Shown: positions 10,180 to 21,600 of the stretch, piece by piece
Numbering within the stretch: the stretch's first letter is position 1
How the letters are laid out: every line of letters begins with the position of its first letter
NCBI GenBank assembly: GCA_020650975.1
Contig: JAIPMN010000598.1
Coordinates: 1 to 24,407 of the forward strand
Length of the DNA: 24,407 bases
Direction: 5' to 3'
Origin: Apostichopus californicus
Taxonomy: Eukaryota > Echinodermata > Holothuroidea > Aspidochirotida > Stichopodidae
Notes under the pieces: model-generated
Seen by the model: the letters and a program-made list of their open reading frames with translations, nothing else
Database searches by the model: none
Told to the model about the DNA's origin: nothing
Made by a program: the position numbers and the translations under genes

Positions 10180-10470
10180 ATATGATTTCCTGTCTTGCTC
10201 TACATGTATTGTTGAAGATTTTGCTCCTTCATAAAACTAAAACTGAACTGCAGTTGACCTCTACTTTATCACTATGGTTCCTGTACTCCCCAAGCTGGAT
10301 ATACATACAAGGTATGAAGTTCAACAAAGATGTCATTTTTGAGATATTGTGCTTACAAAGTTCTCAGACTTTGACCTCTGTTGACCTCAAATGACTGTTG
10401 AACTTCACAGAAAGAATAGTAATCTTGTTCTCAATAAGATGGACCCACATGCCAAGTATGAAGTTAATCC
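10180..10470 (+). repeat. TGACC-family degenerate repeat
   Basis: Contains TTTGACCTCTGTTGACCTCA (10371 onward), preceded by TGAGATATTGTGCTTACAAAG and followed by CTCAATAAGATGGACCCACAT and AAGTATGAAGTTAATCC. The same block order recurs at 13740-14210, 22780-23470 and, inverted, at 7240-8010. Two TGACCT half-sites are spaced by 4 bp. Strand is given by the TGACC orientation. Confidence 0.75.
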
Positions 10471-10779
10471 AAACACACACACCCATGCTATCACGATCGC
10501 ATAGAGTCCTTTCACCTCTGATAAGCACGCTTAGTGATTCCTTTTATAGATGGAATCACCTGACTGAAAAAGGCTACTGAGGAAAATGTGTCCTAACGTC
10601 AAGTACCAGAACATCAGAAAACAGTTCCAAATAACTTGACCATTGCAAAGATACTACCCTTCTGAAAGTTGATGACGTGACAGTCATTAGTGAAAATGGA
10701 AAACCTTTCAGCCACTCAAAAGAGCTAAGGACAAATTTTATTTGAAGTGTTGAACACTTACGGCAAATAAGCTAGTCAT

Positions 10780-12180
10780 CCGTCGGACAACTTGAGTAAG
10801 GTTTTAGATTGTGCGACGTAATTATTGCTCGTCTCTGACGACCGGACGACCAGAGAATTTGATCTGTACGTGGCCTGATCCAAGAAGCCATCTCTATGAT
10901 CGAAGTCTCAGGGATCCCAAAGCTTCTCACCAGCTTTCTCTGGGATTGTCAGAGTGGCAAACATTGCATGCCAATCAATCTCTTCTACTCCGAACACTCT
11001 CAGTAGTTTGCTTTTGTTGTTGCCTCAAAAAAGTGCAAGGATTCCACATCCACACAAATCTGTGTCTGTAGGACTCCCTTTGAAGTATTCAGTGAAAGCT
11101 TCAAACTTTCTACCCTCAGGCACAGGTAAAGTGTGTTCCTCCAAACTCCAAGATCCGAAAGAACCAAGTCCATCACCCATTCAAAAGTCTTCTTCGGAAT
11201 CTCTGTGCTGGTTAACAGATCATCAGCATTGGAGTTCTCCTTGTCTCAGTCAGCTCTACTTCGTGTCAAACCTGCTGAAAGGGTTCCAGGACTCTTGACG
11301 TATTAGGTTCTCCTGACCTCTAAAAATGTCTGACCCTGTATTTGGAAGGGAAGCCCCTTCCGTGCGGGCTTGGCCAATGGCTGATCAGAAAAGATCCTTA
11401 AGTTAGTAAAATATGTCCAGGTTTTGGACTGTTTCCTCGTTCCTCCTCTTTCCTCGTCTACCAAACTCTCTGAGCTGGACAAAGATGAAGAATATTTTCT
11501 CTTCCTTCTTTCGACTTCTTGTGACTCTGTTGTTTCTTGAGTCTACAGTATTTTCCACTGGAAGAAACCTCTATTCCCATTGTGGTGCTGGTTCCCAGTG
11601 TCCGAAACAGATCTGTACTCCGGTGCCTCTTGTTCACTCTACCATAAACCCACAATCTCACTACACTCCAGGTTATCTGATGCAAAAAGTTTTGCACCAA
11701 CAGCACCTACGTTCTCCCAATCCTTTTTGACCAATACCTCCTCTGGTCAGGATCTGACCAGGGTTTTTGTGGATGGATCTCTCTGTTATCCTTCGGTTCC
11801 TCCCAGTCACTACCGGTTTCCGGCTCTTTTTTTGGTCCCAGCTGATTCAGTTTTCTGGTTTCCAGAACCAGACCAGCCCCTCTCACCACCATGGCCCCCA
11901 CGGCCCGGCCCTCCACCTGCCTCCTCTGATTCTCTCAGTCATGGATCCATTCTTTGGATTTGTGGTACCACCTTCCTGGACTCCCGAGGCATGACACCCC
12001 GGAAAAGTAGTGGCAATTCATTCTGGCTCCTCGAGCCCCTCTCTCTGGATTTCTTACCTGCTGCCTGTTCCATTTCCAAAAACCCTGGTAATCCATGGAA
12101 AGAAATCCACAGGAAAATAACTTTAAGGTATATCACAGAGAAATCCACAGAGAAATCCACGGGAACAGCTGGATAATAGT
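10780..12180. mobile_element. GC-richer island, possible old retroelement-like remnant
   Basis: Base composition changes sharply here relative to the AT-rich intron. Overlapping open frames exist on both strands, up to about 200 codons on plus. On the minus strand a stretch around 11401-11538 is strongly Ser/Arg/Glu-rich with a basic run. Around 11880-11960 a Gly/Arg/Trp-rich stretch follows in a different frame. That mix recalls the nucleic-acid-binding part of a decayed gag-like gene, but I see no reverse transcriptase or integrase signature, no terminal repeats and no clear ends. If it is an element, it is a broken fossil of uncertain family. A decayed host coding segment is an alternative. 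A short AGAAATCCACAG repeat lies near its right end (12095-12165). Confidence 0.25.
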
Positions 12181-12780
12181 CCCTTACCAACTGTCTGCAA
12201 ACATTCTTGCATCTGTAGTGCTCAGTGCAATGAACGCAAAATATACAACTACTTGTAACATAATACTTCCCCCTGTGTAGAGGTAGCGAAGTTTGTGTGC
12301 ATTCAAATATCATGATGTTAGGCTATGTTGTCACATACAGTTCGTAAGTACAATTTGACAACAATAGCTTGTGTAAAAAGTTGCCATTGATTTGTTTATG
12401 AGCCTATCAGGTAATATTTGAATCATTGCTTTGATCAGAAAATGTTATTAGTTTAGACAATCTATGAAAACATTGAAAATTAAGGTTTTGAAGCCAATCT
12501 GTATCCTGAAAGCTGAACATTTTGCTACAGCTCAGGTACCCAACAGGGAAAATTAAGCCACTAGCAGACCCAATAATCTTTTGGTACCGACAATAGCCTG
12601 TACTGTACGTCTATAGGTTCTAGGCTAGATTTTTCATTGACTTCTGTATAACAAGACCAACGCATTGTGCCTATATTGTATTGCGAGGTTCTTGCATCTT
12701 GTATAAAATGAGTTGGCTATTGCACGTACACACAGTTATATAGCTAAATACATGTTAAATTATGTATGTTCACTTCTTAC

Positions 12781-12987
12781 CTGGGTATTTGCATCTTTTT
12801 AGACTGGTTTTGCATTCATGATCTTCATGAGTATGGTTGCATCTACATTTGGCCCTCCAGGTCAATGGGTCAAAATCTCTTCTCTTTTGGTGCCAAAATT
12901 CTCCAATATCTTCTACTCTGCCAGGAATGAACTGAAAGGCTCTGCATGGACAACCAGTTGTCTGGCATGGAAGCTGTGTAGTCTTAC
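12781..12987 (-). CDS. FAM221B: FAM221B exon: Cys-rich core with GEFW and WRAKCRC..HTHEDH
   Basis: This 207-nt exon has 68 whole codons between split glycines. It starts KTTQLPCQTTGCPCRAF, passes through IGEFWHQKRRDFDPLTW, and has RAKCRCNHTHEDHEC near its end. The acceptor is CTTACATGCAG and the donor CCAG|GTAAGAAG. Cysteines in C-x4-C-x-C spacing and the CRCxHTHEDHxC cluster look like ligands of one or more zinc sites. The vertebrate protein has RAKCRCKHTHEEH at the same place. The intron on its 3' side is the largest in the gene (8.2 kb) and carries the 47-bp minisatellite. The exon is symmetric (phase 1-1), so skipping it would remove the centre of the Cys core but keep frame. Confidence 0.95.
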
Positions 12988-13739
12988 CTGCATGTAAGAA
13001 GGGTTATAATTTTAACAAGTCACACATCAGTTCATCTTATCTGTGGTTGTATGATGGGGATACAACTTTCATACAGTAGCTGCACGTTTTCTGGCATTCA
13101 TATCGTTGCTACTGTTTGCAGCAGGGCTTAATAATTCAGGTATTTTAAATTCAGTTTCCCTAGGTAGTAACTTCCCTGTTGTTCTCTTATACTTCAGGAC
13201 TTCTGTGAGTGCTCAGTATATTCTCAAATACTGGTGTTTTTTGAGAATTTGCTGGGCACCAGCCTCAACTCTACAGGTTTGATGACTTGTTCCCTACTCA
13301 AGCATTGTCCCATAATAATTTTGTACATAGAGAATGGACTCCTTCAACTTTTTGAGGGTTTGAATCAGCATATATGCTTCAATCTGGACTGAAGTTATGT
13401 AAGTTCAAGGAATACAACAATTGTTACCTTTCTCACCATTTCTCATTGAGGATACTAAACATATTGTATACCTTTAATATGCACGCAGCCTACATTACTT
13501 AGTTTGGGTTACCTTGATTTGTAATGTAACGTTCACAGAGAAGCCAAAATTAGACAGACCTCTTTCCCATTAATGTTGGAGTTCCAACTCTGATTTTTCT
13601 CATTCTAGAGACCAATATGTATGAGGAAATCAATTTTGTATTCCATTATTTATCACACATCTTTGTGTTGCAAAACTTACAACAGGTAATTTGAAATTTT
13701 CCTGAGAGTAATCTGCTAGTTTTGTTTTGAATTCAGGAG

Positions 13740-14210
13740 TAACAAGGGATAATGAGTGAATTTCATCCAAGCTTGATCATGGAATTATCATTTTTGCAAG
13801 CTTCAGGCCATCTCTGGTGACCTTACATGACTTCCATTAAAACAATAAACTTCTTGTATTAAGGTTATGCTCAGTATGAACTTCATCACGCCCTATACTT
13901 TAGAAGTTAATATGTGTATTAAATTTTCAGAATTTGACCTCTGTTGACCTCAAACAACCTTTTACCCTTGATGAAAAGCAATAGGTTCTTGCACTTATTG
14001 TGTTGGATCCACATGGGAACTTGTGTGAAGTTCATCCAAGCTTAGTTTTTTAAAGTTTAATACCAAGTTTATGAGGAATTCAGACTAGACCTCTCTTGAT
14101 CTCAAATGAACTTCAACCTCCACAGAAGGCATAGGGTTCTTGTTATTACTACAGTGAATCCACATGCTACAAAGAACTTCTTCCAAGATTCAATTTAGAA
14201 TAACCCTGTT
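13740..14210 (+). repeat. TGACC-family degenerate repeat (about three units)
   Basis: Units share GGTGACCTTACATGACTTCC, AATTTGACCTCTGTTGACCT (13932 onward), a GGATCCACATG-like block, GAAGTTCATCCAAGC and AATAGGTTCTTGCACTTATT. The spacing between like blocks is roughly 130-150 bp. Same family as 10180-10470. Confidence 0.75.
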
Positions 14211-15191
14211 TAGTAAGGTTCATTTATCGATATACCTCATATACTCAGTATTTGCTTCATACCCATACTGACCATATGGAACCCAAACAAATATGAAAAT
14301 ACCAGATATACTTGAATACTTGCCAAAACCTGGTAAGAATACTGACTAAATATTTACACCAACTGATACTTGAACCGAGAGTTAGAGAGCCATTCTGCTA
14401 TGAGCACTAAATAATAACCACAGGCAAATATCTTAATTATCTACTAGGTACATAGCCTACATGGAAAATTAAGGCTTAACATCTTTTGTAAATTAAAACA
14501 CATCACTCACTGTATACATCTGTTGTGATCACACTACTGTATAATCAATGCAGCTATGTATGTCTGCATAAACAAGTCCATGGACAGTAAAGTCTAATTT
14601 GTGTAACATTTTGGGTACCTGCAATAATGGTGTAACCCACACTACCCAGTGAAGTGTTTGCATTGGGAATGTCACATACAGTGTAGGCCTACTTAAGGGT
14701 GATTGAGAGCCATCCACTTTAAAGAAAAGGAGGGGTTGCGCGATAAATATTAATTTTCCACAACTTTGTGGTAAGATACTTGTCAAGATATCTGGATGTA
14801 CCCATATCAACAATTTAGGTTTCCACCCACTCTGCTAGAATACATTTACAACTGGTCCAAACCCTTCCCTGAACTGAGATACTTATTTGGATATACCCAT
14901 ATTGAAAATACTGATTCTGCACAGCTTGTGGGCAATATACTAGAATATCTACTAAAATATCACCAAGTTTCAGTGACGTGTATCCTTCTGGTACCATATT
15001 GATTCCATGCAGTACACAACATATAGCACTGAGCAATGGTGGAATGCCCATGTGTAGGCTCTCAGAGCTTCTCAAATTTTTGCTTTTGAATCCTATAGTG
15101 ATTTTGGCATTGAGCTTCCCTAGTTGCACCTGTGGAACATCCTAAAGACCTATTAGCTTGGTAGATTGATAAAATAAAATTGTTTGGAGCA

Positions 15192-15393
15192 TCCAGTTGG
15201 GACAATTTCATAATTCTAATACCACTCTAAACTGTACTCCAATATCATGCACTCAAAACACTGGTATTGTCAGTACAAACAGTTCCTAACCTTGATCTGA
15301 TAGGAACATGATATTCATACTGCTCGTACTGACAATACGAATGCTCTGAAGTGGGACATTACACTACAGTATAGACAAAATTGTCCCAACTGG
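15192..15393. mobile_element. ~200-bp fold-back element (MITE-like)
   Basis: Outer arms CCAGTTGGGACAATTT (15192-15207) and its exact reverse complement (15378-15393) enclose inner arms GTATTGTCAGTAC (about 15262-15274) and GTACTGACAATAC (about 15329-15341), with a further GTTCCTA/TAGGAAC pair near the centre. The sequence between outer and inner arms is diverged. No clear target duplication was found, so the superfamily is unknown. No coding capacity. Confidence 0.7.
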
Positions 15394-16096
15394 TTAGTTT
15401 GGAGATGACAATCCATAGTTATTCGACAGTCACATAGTTTGTGGGTTTCAATTAATGGTGAATTCAGCATGCAGTGTTTGTAACTGTCTCGGTCCCTCAT
15501 TAAGCCTTGCAGAATCCATTGGGAGAGAAAGAGGGTTGATTGAGCATGTGTTGATTTAGGGAAACACGATTATCAATTTATAGAGGGCAAGTGGCAAGTT
15601 TTTGAATTGATCTGGTTTAGTTGTCACATAGTGGAACAATTCTGGTGCTAATATAACCAGGAATGAACTTACAGAAATTGTAAGATTATCATTAGTTCAC
15701 ATATGGGTAAATTGTGATAATCCTGCTTCCATCCATTTGCAATTTGAACCTTGTTCATCAGACTTTGACGCAACAAAGTGAAAGTTGGTACAAAGCTAGT
15801 GTAGCGACTTTCTATAAGTAGGCATAGGCTATGTATGACTGCTGGTAAATCACCTTGGCCTACTGTGATAGTCACAATTTCATCCCAAAATAACACTTGT
15901 TATGCAGCCTATGTGACTTTGACTCTAGTCAAATGGTAAGATAATTTTTGTACTTCATTGTTTGTTCTTTATACTGTAGCCTTATACTAATAGTCATGTA
16001 TAATAGGTTATTGCAAATATTTGAACATTTCCGAACTAGTGCTAGGAAAAAATATTGTGAATTTCAAGTGGTTTAGCTGCTTCCAAAAGCACTAAA

Positions 16097-16370
16097 ATCG
16101 CGAAGCTTCAGGGGGTCTTTGCCCTCTGGACCCACACCAGGGGCTTTGCCACTGGGCCCCACAATGAGCCCTAAGGCAGGCCTTGACCTCACGCTCAATA
16201 GGCTATCGCTGTGTGATGGCGCAAATGCCTGCAGCAGAGATGATAGTTGTTTCGGATTTTCACCCAGTTTAATGAAAAAGCTAGCTAGTACCCTGCCAAA
16301 ATGTTTTTTTTTGCTATTTGACCTTTAACCTTGTGGCATCATTAGTCACTAGGCACTACACCCCCCATTA
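16097..16370. repeat. GC-rich dispersed repeat fragment
   Basis: Begins ATCGCGAAGCTTCAGGGGGT and continues with alternating TTTGCCCTCTGGACCC and GGGGCTTTGCCACTGGGCCC-like blocks that are self-complementary. This style is familiar from dispersed repeats in many invertebrate genomes; I cannot name the family. An open plus-strand frame over it (16119-16328) follows from its high GC and is not credited as a gene. Confidence 0.45.
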
Positions 16371-17924
16371 ACCAACTTTGAAGCATTTGGCTGTGCTGTT
16401 TAGGAGATTGCGAAACACCTTTTTGTTCACACACATGTTCATTCGCATGCACAGGCCACCGAGACACAGACTTACAAACACACGTATTACTTTTTGACCC
16501 CCACATCAAAATGGTATGTCCACCACATTTAGCCTATTGTTTCATCATATGGTACCTCCTACTTAGTTACATGTGTTTTACTAGGCCAAATTTTCAAATG
16601 TTCAAAAATTGATGAGAGGAACTTATTGTCCCATTTCCAGCTTAGACCCATATTTGTTACAGTATTAATGCTAACTTTATTGCAAGAGTTTCAAAGTCAG
16701 CCTCAAAAATTTCTTGATACAATGAAGCTCATTGAAGTAGGCCTACTGCACTAAACATGGCATCCAACCTATCAGAATCAGAGGTTGAAGTCTAAGAAGA
16801 ACCAGCTGGTGGCTACATGGAATTGGAATGCGTAGATTCACCCTTCAACAAATCATCATCTGCAGAGCATGAATCAGAATCAGACGAACCAGCTGTAGTT
16901 AATCCCGCTTTCCAGGACCATTCTTGATTGTTTGTTTCAATTTTACACTTTCTGGTCGAAAATATAACCATTTTAGAACGGCTATAATGAATTCAATAGC
17001 ATGAATCCTCTATATCATGTTTTCCTTTAGGTTAAGGTTGCTCGCATCAATATAGAGTAAGTTGCAACTGAACTAGCACACTCAGTGCATGCAGCTGAAG
17101 TACAGTCTATGCCGAGCTCGCTTTGTTATCATCATAATTACGTCACAGGTCACTGTGGATCACAAGATCATCAAACCGCTTTTCGTGCTGAAATTTCATT
17201 ATCATTCATCTTTCCATGTTTTCGGTTTTCACCTTAAATGCAATTTAACAAGAATGCAGAATACACAGGAATTTCATTTTATTGCCTACTTGTTATTCAT
17301 AAAAGGTGGAATCATTTGGCATGTGCAGTAAAAATAATTGTTGTAACTCCCTTCCAATAAAACTTGTTTGTTTCCTGCATTTTTGACTTGCATGGCCCAT
17401 ATAATGTTGCAAACTTGAAAGGCAAGAAACCTACACAACTGCAAACTTTCATGTTACTGACAAACATGGCTACTGCCTTAGCTGTACAATTTACCATGCA
17501 TCCAGATGAGAACTAGCTTTTTGAGAAATGTTTTGATTAATTGAGGGTCCTGCGATGCAGTCTGGTGCTATATTTTGCAACTTGAAGTAACTTTATGTTC
17601 AAGAATTTTTGGGTTTAGTCCGTCTGATATTTATGTTTTTAAATGAGGTGGATAAAAATGTTATACAAAAAAAGGAAATTAATCCTATGCTTTGATAATG
17701 TTTTTTAATTAGAGTGTTGAAAATTGAAATTGAAATTCATGCAGGAAAGAAGCGAAGTTTAAGCACTAGCGATTCACGCCGGGGCCTCTGTGACCTTGTT
17801 AGTGAGAAAACAACTGGTTATTGTGATGATAGGTGAAAAGAAGTTTTACTGAAGAACATAATACGTTTCATCCTTTGTAAAAATGGTTCTTTGTTTGAAT
17901 AATTTTTTAACACTACAAATCTCA

Positions 17925-18003
17925 TCTGGGGAGGGCACCTGGGGGGAACAATTTTGTTTGGGAGGGCACATTCCCCCAGGCCCCCCCTTTGGCAACACCA
18001 CTG
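17925..18003. mobile_element. one end of a hAT-like inverted-repeat element
   Basis: Read on the minus strand, the terminus is CAGTGGTGTTGCCAAAGGGG followed by G-rich sequence and two GGGAGGGCAC direct repeats. The CAGTGGTG terminus plus G-run subterminal sequence is the style of the element at 49-409. No matching opposite end was found; a related GCAGTCTGGTGC-like block at about 17556 hints that the element may extend left to roughly 17520. It ends 40 bp from the exon at 18044. Confidence 0.45.
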
Positions 18004-18043
18004 ATATCAGAGAGAAATAAAGAGGAATGGAATAAATGACTAC

Positions 18044-18154
18044 CATTGAAAGATGCATGCTGGTCTAGCAAATGCCCACAGAAACATCTTGACACTCTGC
18101 CTACTCTGATGCAATCCCATGTAAACTCTGGACATCGCCAGCCAACGTAGATAC
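18044..18154 (-). CDS. FAM221B: FAM221B exon: GWRCPEFTWDC and CFCGHLL motifs
   Basis: This 111-nt exon carries 36 whole codons between two split glycines. It begins IYVGWRCPEFTWDC and continues to CFCGHLLDQHASFN. The acceptor is a T-rich run ending TTTTTTAG, and the donor is AATG|GTAGTC. Both flanking introns are phase 1, so the exon is frame-neutral and could be skipped without a frameshift. It contributes the first four cysteines and the CFCGH group, which probably begin the metal-binding core; metal binding is inferred from Cys/His spacing and not demonstrated. The WRCP and CFCGHLL motifs are diagnostic of FAM221 proteins and continue the reading of the preceding exon (..AIQTG-IYVGW..) exactly as in vertebrate FAM221B. 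Confidence 0.95.
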
Positions 18155-18308
18155 CTAAAAAAGAATAAAACAGTATTAAATAGAAATAAACCAGACAAAA
18201 ACCCCTCCCAGCTGTTACTTTCCTTTGAATACATTAAACATGCAGCACAAGAGTAGTTTGCAAGCTACTAACCCTGGCTGAAGTTATTACTGGAGATAGA
18301 GTGCAATT

Positions 18309-18365
18309 TGTATGTATGTGTGTGTGGGTGTATGTATGTGTGTATGTATGTATGTTTGTATGTAT
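18309..18365. repeat. TATG/TGTG microsatellite (SINE tail)
   Basis: Imperfect TGTATGTATG / TGTGTGTGGG repeats at the 3' end of the minus-strand SINE. Such tails commonly form the SINE 3' end. Confidence 0.85.
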
Positions 18366-18779
18366 TTTAGATCCTCCTGCAAGCAGGAACTCGCGAAGAA
18401 GCCTCACTGGCTTATCAAAGCCGCAAGCTTCTCAGCCTTTTGTGTGTAGTAGTTGTTCTTTTCGAGGTGAATGGTGATGTACACCTGACGATGATCACAC
18501 AGTCACAATCCCGCTGCAAGGGGACTGGGGCTGAGAGCGGATCAGTCGTTCGGCAGTTTGGTTTTCGTGCTCAGGTTCTTTCCTGGGCGACTTTTCCTTA
18601 AAAAAAAGACGCAAGCTGACTGAAGTCAGTCTCTTACATTCATATTTAACGTCCATGATTATGAATTGTTAATTGTCGACAACTCTGTAACTGGACGACA
18701 AACATTAATCTGGGAGTGACTCGAACCGGGGACCTTATGATTGAAAGGCACCGGCGTTAACCACTGAGCTAACACTCCT
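18366..18779 (-). mobile_element. full-length-looking tRNA-derived SINE
   Basis: The tRNA-like head starts near 18779 with AGGAGTGTTAGCTCAGTGG, has a perfect A box at 18771-18761 and a near-perfect B box GGTTCGAGTCA at 18727-18717. The head matches the truncated copy at 2183-2270. The body runs about 340 bp through a TGACTGAAGTCAGT inverted repeat and a GC-richer segment (18370-18600) ending in a TCCTGC-AA-GCAGGA hairpin. The element then passes into a TACA-type microsatellite tail. A body this long suggests a composite SINE with a conserved central domain, but I cannot assign the domain from sequence alone. Internal Pol III promoter; noncoding. No clear target duplication found. Confidence 0.78.
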
Positions 18780-18954
18780 ATATATAACTATATAGAATAT
18801 AAATCTAGAATACAGAGTCGGTGCTTACATGGGTTGATGACAGGGAATCATGTGACATAATACCACAAGGATAAAAGAAAGACAAAGGGACATTGTTTGT
18901 TCCTGGAAATTTATTTTGCAATTTCACCAACAACAAAGATATGAATTTGCATTT

Positions 18955-19190
18955 GTGATAGTGAAAATTATATAGGAAAAAATAGGATTCTTGGACTCAC
19001 TATAAGACACATATGCCAAATATGAGATATGTGGAACCAATCTTGGGAAATTGTGTTCACAAGGTTCGTGTTTAATAAGGCTCTACATAGTGTGAACTTT
19101 GATGACCCAATGGAGCTTTAAACTCCACCAAAAACAATAAGCTTCTTGTACTCATTATACGAAAGACACATGCAAAATTTGTGAGCCAAT
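18955..19190 (+). repeat. TGACC-family degenerate repeat
   Basis: Contains GGATTCTTGGACTCACTATA, ATGCCAAATATGAGATATGT, AACTTTGATGACCCAATGGA and a second CTTCTTGTACTCATTATACG about 155 bp later. This is a diverged pair of the family units seen at 13740-14210. Confidence 0.65.
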
Positions 19191-19884
19191 TAAGAATGCC
19201 GCGAAAGTGTCCAATAGCTATAGGATGCATCCCTAAACCCGCCGTTTGTGCTGAATGGCAGGTTTTTTTCCAGTTGGTTAGCTGAGTGATGAGTCCCATC
19301 TTTTCGCACCTTAATTGAGCTGCCTATTCGTCTATAACGCAACTCATCACACAGCTAGTAGCCAAATCACTATCAGTAATCTTGCAGTGCACATATGCTT
19401 CCGCATGCTATATGGTCACAATAATAATGTAACAATAAACTTGATAATGCGAATGTTTTATAGATTGTACTGTGCAAAGCTATCAAACTTCCGCATTTAG
19501 TTATAAAGTATGTTTGGGAGAAGAAAAGAATTCATATAAAAAATCTTTATAAAAAATCCTTAACTTAAGAGTATCTAGAACCTCCACAATCTCATCTCTG
19601 CAAAATATGTGTAACTAAAACCTGCAGCAGATTAATAGAGCTATAATGGAGATGGTTCTATGCACTTTAATTGTTGTATGTGTAATTATACGGTAGTATC
19701 AAACAATCTTTTACAAGTAGTTCTGGCAAAAATGATGGGCAGTTCAAGGCAGACATGGCAAGTCGTGAACAAATCAACTCAAAATCACTGATCCCAGTCT
19801 GTTTGCAGGAGAGATAAAGTTTCAATAAGTTGAGGACACGAGAGCTGAAAAATGCAACCTATTGTTAATAGGCTAATTCTTGTC

Positions 19885-20405
19885 ATGTTTCCTATCTGGA
19901 GATATCATGTGGACAAGGATTTCAAGTTTTGACCCCTGGGTGACTTTAAATGAACTCTGACCTACACCTAATTGCATAAAAAAAACTACACTACATAATG
20001 CTATTCTACCATGCATATATGAGCTCCTTTCATGTTCAGGTTCTTGATCTATACAGTATTTTTTAGATTTTCACATTTTGCCTTCTGTTGACTCCAAATG
20101 ACCTTTGACATTCATCCAAGACAATCGGGTTCTTGTACTTATAATAGGGAAGCCACATGCAAAATACGAGAGCGTATCACATTTCCTAATTTTCTATCTG
20201 GAAATATCATGTTTACACGGATTTTATGTGTTGACCCCTGGTGACCTTAAATGAACTCTGACCTACACCAAACTGTCTAAAAACTACACTACATAAGGCC
20301 ATCCTACAATGCATATTTGAGCTCCTTTGATGTTCAGGTTCTGAGATTTTCACATTTTGCCATCTGCTGACCCCAAATGACCTCCACATAACAAAATAGG
20401 GATCT
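19885..20405 (+). repeat. tandem duplication of a TGACC-family block, ~302-bp period
   Basis: Two clearly homologous copies: CTATCTGG at 19892 and 20194 start parallel runs sharing GATATCATG, TTGACCCCTGG, TTAAATGAACTCTGACCTAC, AAAACTACACTACATAA, GAGCTCCTTT.ATGTTCAGGT and TTTTCACATTTTGCC. Each copy itself contains two half-units of about 150 bp, so a two-unit block was duplicated after the units had diverged. Confidence 0.88.
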
Positions 20406-21582
20406 TGCTGCACAGGTTAGCTAACTTTAAGAGACCCTCCTCGAACAATTTGCAATGTTTTCACAAGTTTCACTCGAAAGATTTTCTTATTATGGTGCTT
20501 TTTCTGTAGAGACTGCAAACTTTCAAGGTTTACTAATGAGTGTTACTTACTATATATGTACACCAGGAGCCTACTGTACACTCACATGTGTCTCTGTTAG
20601 TGTTACAGTAGTCTACTTGGTTTGAAGTTATAGCTGCATATCATTGATATCTCAATTGTTTTCTTCCCAATAATTTAGGCTACGTGCCAGCTAGCTATAA
20701 CAATTTTATCTGCTCCTTAAAAAATGTTGCTAAAGGGGTTATCCACCAATGAAACATTATTTTAGCTTATCAAACATTCTTACCAATAAGCTAAAGAAGA
20801 AAGAATTTTGACACTAATGTATAGACCTAGTCCTGTCACTGTGTGAAGTAGGCTACAATGTATTTGTATAACTTACATAGTGATTGAAGCATAATTTCTT
20901 CCAATCACAAAAGGAACTATGCATCACACGCTCTATATTGATATTGATACCCAATCTGGATAAAACCAAATAGTATCGGGGCAAAGAAGTCCTAGCTACC
21001 AAATGCAGCATGTGTGCAAAATGGTGTCGTTTTTTGCAATTTTTCAGTGTTTGCCCTAAAATCTGCCAAAATATAATAGCCGACCATCAATATTTCAAAT
21101 CCAAAATAAGTAACTTTTATTGCCCCTCATCAAATGTAGGCCTACATGCTTGTTGGGATAAGTCACCTCATAGTATGTAGTCTTTAATATATATGTATGC
21201 ACCCACTAAAATCGCGGAATACTTGCATGTAGTAATTTGTCACCACTTCTAAAACCTACACATGATCGAGAATACACGTGATCGAGAATACATTGCAGTG
21301 TGTAAATATATCAAGTGTTATATTATTTCTTGCAACATAAATCAGAAGTATGGCTACAAATGCAACAATGCTGTCAAAAATTTGGAAGCAATGAAGATGC
21401 TGAAACTTTGTTAAAAGCTTATTTTAGTGGCCAGCTATAGTGTGTGTTAATATGTTTTGAGTTAACAAGAGTACATTAATCCCATTTCCAATTTCAGTCC
21501 TTGTTCTCCACACTGAGACTGCAAAACTGATAATGACAGTCTCCAACTTAGATAACCATTTTCATGTATAAAACACCAAACC

Positions 21583-21600
21583 CCCCACGCCCCCCCCCCC
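21583..21600. repeat. C-run
   Basis: Near-homopolymer C tract (one A, one G) in the intron, about 42 bp downstream of the donor of the 21788-21642 exon on the minus strand, where it reads as a G-run. Confidence 0.95.

Larger units (their letters stand above)
4574..12780 (-). other. FAM221B intron, 8.2 kb, repeat-rich
   Basis: This is the largest intron. Separate entries cover its G-rich inverted repeat, 42-bp duplication, AGGTCA block, 47-bp minisatellite, TGACC block and GC-richer island. I recognised nothing in 4574-6120, 6201-7125, 9700-10180 or 12181-12780. The subregion 6461-6860 is a little GC-richer and less repetitive (conserved-looking mixed-composition DNA such as TGGCACCGACCATCTGG) but matches no family I know. 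It could be an old SINE or a regulatory segment. Confidence 0.85.
12988..18043 (-). other. FAM221B intron, 5.1 kb
   Basis: GT-AG intron starting GTAGTCATTT and ending CTTACATGCAG on the minus strand. Listed separately are a TGACC block, a fold-back element, a GC-rich repeat fragment and a hAT-like end. Nothing is recognised in 12988-13740, 14210-15190, 15400-16090 or 16380-17500, apart from AT-rich sequence and short chance frames. Confidence 0.85.

Noticed and set aside
10534-10559. Small hairpin GTGATTCC/GGAATCAC
   Set aside because: An 8-bp stem with a 10-nt loop is expected by chance in a window this size and has no supporting context.
11580-12176. 198-codon plus-strand open frame as a host protein
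   Set aside because: Proline/serine-rich with no recognisable domain, overlapped by open frames on the other strand; better explained by the GC-rich composition of the island.
18700-18779. tRNA gene
   Set aside because: A and B boxes are good, but the T-arm 3' strand is missing, the anticodon loop is irregular, and a second copy occurs at 2183-2270; this is a SINE head.
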